Positions 63,615 through 64,000 of a stretch of 64,000 nt of DNA are shown here, piece by piece (within the stretch, counting starts at the first letter, position 1; each line of letters starts with the position of its first letter). A program made the position numbers and the translations under genes. The stretch covers positions 229,018-293,017 of the forward strand of contig NZ_KQ948554.1 of the NCBI RefSeq assembly GCF_001514125.1. Direction: 5' to 3'. The notes beneath the pieces are model-generated. The model had not been told where the DNA came from, searched no databases, and saw only the letters and a program-made list of their open reading frames with translations. The stretch comes from Streptomyces longwoodensis (GTDB lineage Bacteria; Actinomycetota; Actinomycetes; Streptomycetales; Streptomycetaceae).

Positions 63615-64000
63615 CTAGCTCTCCGCCAGAATGTGCGAGAGCTCCTGGTCGAGGTCGAAGTGGCGGTGCTCCGTGCCCGGGGGCACGGCGGCGTCCGTCC
63701 GCTTCAGGAAGGACTCCAGCGCCCGGGCCGGGGCCTCGAGCAGGGCCTCGCCCTCGGGCGAGCTCAGGGCGATGCACACGACGCCCTGACCGTGGCTGCG
63801 CGACGGCCAGACACGGACGTCGCCGGTACCCGTGGGCCGGTGCAGGCCCTCGGCGAGGAGGTCGCGGGCGAACACCCACTCGACGGTCTCCTCGGCTCCG
63901 GTGTGGAAGGTGGCGTGCACGGCGTAGGGGTCGGCCGTGTCGTACCGCAGGCCTGCGGGGACAGGCAGGGATGACTCGCTCGACACAACGAGGCGCAGGT
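63615..64000 (-). CDS. ssgB: Sporulation cell-division protein SsgB, 5' end cut by the window
   Basis: About 127 residues are present; the remaining few N-terminal residues lie beyond base 64000. It matches SsgB from memory: SSESSLPVPAGLRYDTADPY, EETVEWVFARDLLAEGLHRP, VRVWPSRSHGQGVVCIALSS and the end FDLDQELSHILAES. SsgB positions FtsZ at sporulation septa in Streptomyces, so its presence supports the assignment of the organism. Confidence 0.96.
   Translation of the reverse strand, partial: LRLVVSSESSLPVPAGLRYDTADPYAVHATFHTGAEETVEWVFARDLLAEGLHRPTGTGDVRVWPSRSHGQGVVCIALSSPEGEALLEAPARALESFLKRTDAAVPPGTEHRHFDLDQELSHILAES

Overview
The window is a stretch of a Streptomyces chromosome. It is extremely G+C-rich, with GTG starts, many ATGA/GTGA stop-start overlaps and several probably leaderless genes. 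The sporulation gene ssgB runs off the right end, and a nearly intact argCJBDR operon with actinobacterial gene order lies in the middle. From memory the order pheST ... argCJBDR ... argH ... metNIQ ... cobT ... ssgB resembles the S. coelicolor SCO1595-to-SCO1541 segment in reverse; this was not checked by alignment. No integrase, transposase, phage gene, CRISPR array or rRNA was seen.

Layout. 0-13.3 kb: 3' end of a histidine kinase, pheST, a TPR-type regulator, a Nudix hydrolase with the only in-frame TTA codon I found, a 3-hydroxyacyl-CoA dehydrogenase, a Tat-exported GHL10-like protein with a convergently overlapping DUF1918 gene, an EamA transporter divergent from a MocR regulator, a GNAT enzyme, a histidine-phosphatase-fold protein lacking its catalytic histidines, and a DUF6314 protein. 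13.4-17.0 kb: an accessory-looking minus-strand group (161-aa unknown, beta-propeller-like protein, S1-domain protein). 17.1-22.1 kb: argC-[31-aa ORF]-argJ-argB-argD-argR behind a promoter overlapped by ARG-box-like sequence. 22.2-29.6 kb: a five-gene flavin-based transmembrane electron-transfer operon (two ferric-reductase-like proteins, two FMN-binding proteins, ApbE), divergent from an OmpR-type two-component system; the shared promoter region carries mirrored 11-bp-period direct repeats.

29.6-41.9 kb: L,D-transpeptidase-like protein, PNPOx-like protein, a secreted protein with a near-perfect internal duplication, argH with its own ARG box, aldo/keto reductase, TetR/MFS pair with an 18-bp palindrome, acyltransferase, glycerophosphodiesterase, a sigma-like protein, GNAT, two small membrane proteins and a HAD phosphatase. 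42.0-45.0 kb: metNIQ methionine importer preceded by a Cys/Met-rich 31-codon leader ORF. 45.1-53.8 kb: cobalamin/siroheme genes (CbiE-CbiT fusion, a BluB-CobT fusion with a 768-residue low-complexity N-terminus, a CysG-like fusion), then a TrmH methyltransferase. 53.8-64.0 kb: Ser/Thr kinase, small proteins, an APH-fold kinase, a tRNA cluster (Gly-Cys-Val-Val-Val), pabB-pabC, a double GNAT, a DsbA-like protein, small membrane proteins, a CGNR zinc-finger protein and ssgB.

How the parts work together. Most genes are housekeeping metabolism (Phe-tRNA charging, arginine, folate precursor, cobalamin, methionine uptake). The most system-like unit is the flavin electron-transfer operon with its adjacent kinase/regulator and repeat pairs. 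The most likely undescribed regulatory features are the metNIQ leader ORF, the small ORF in the arg operon and the repeats before cysG/cobA.
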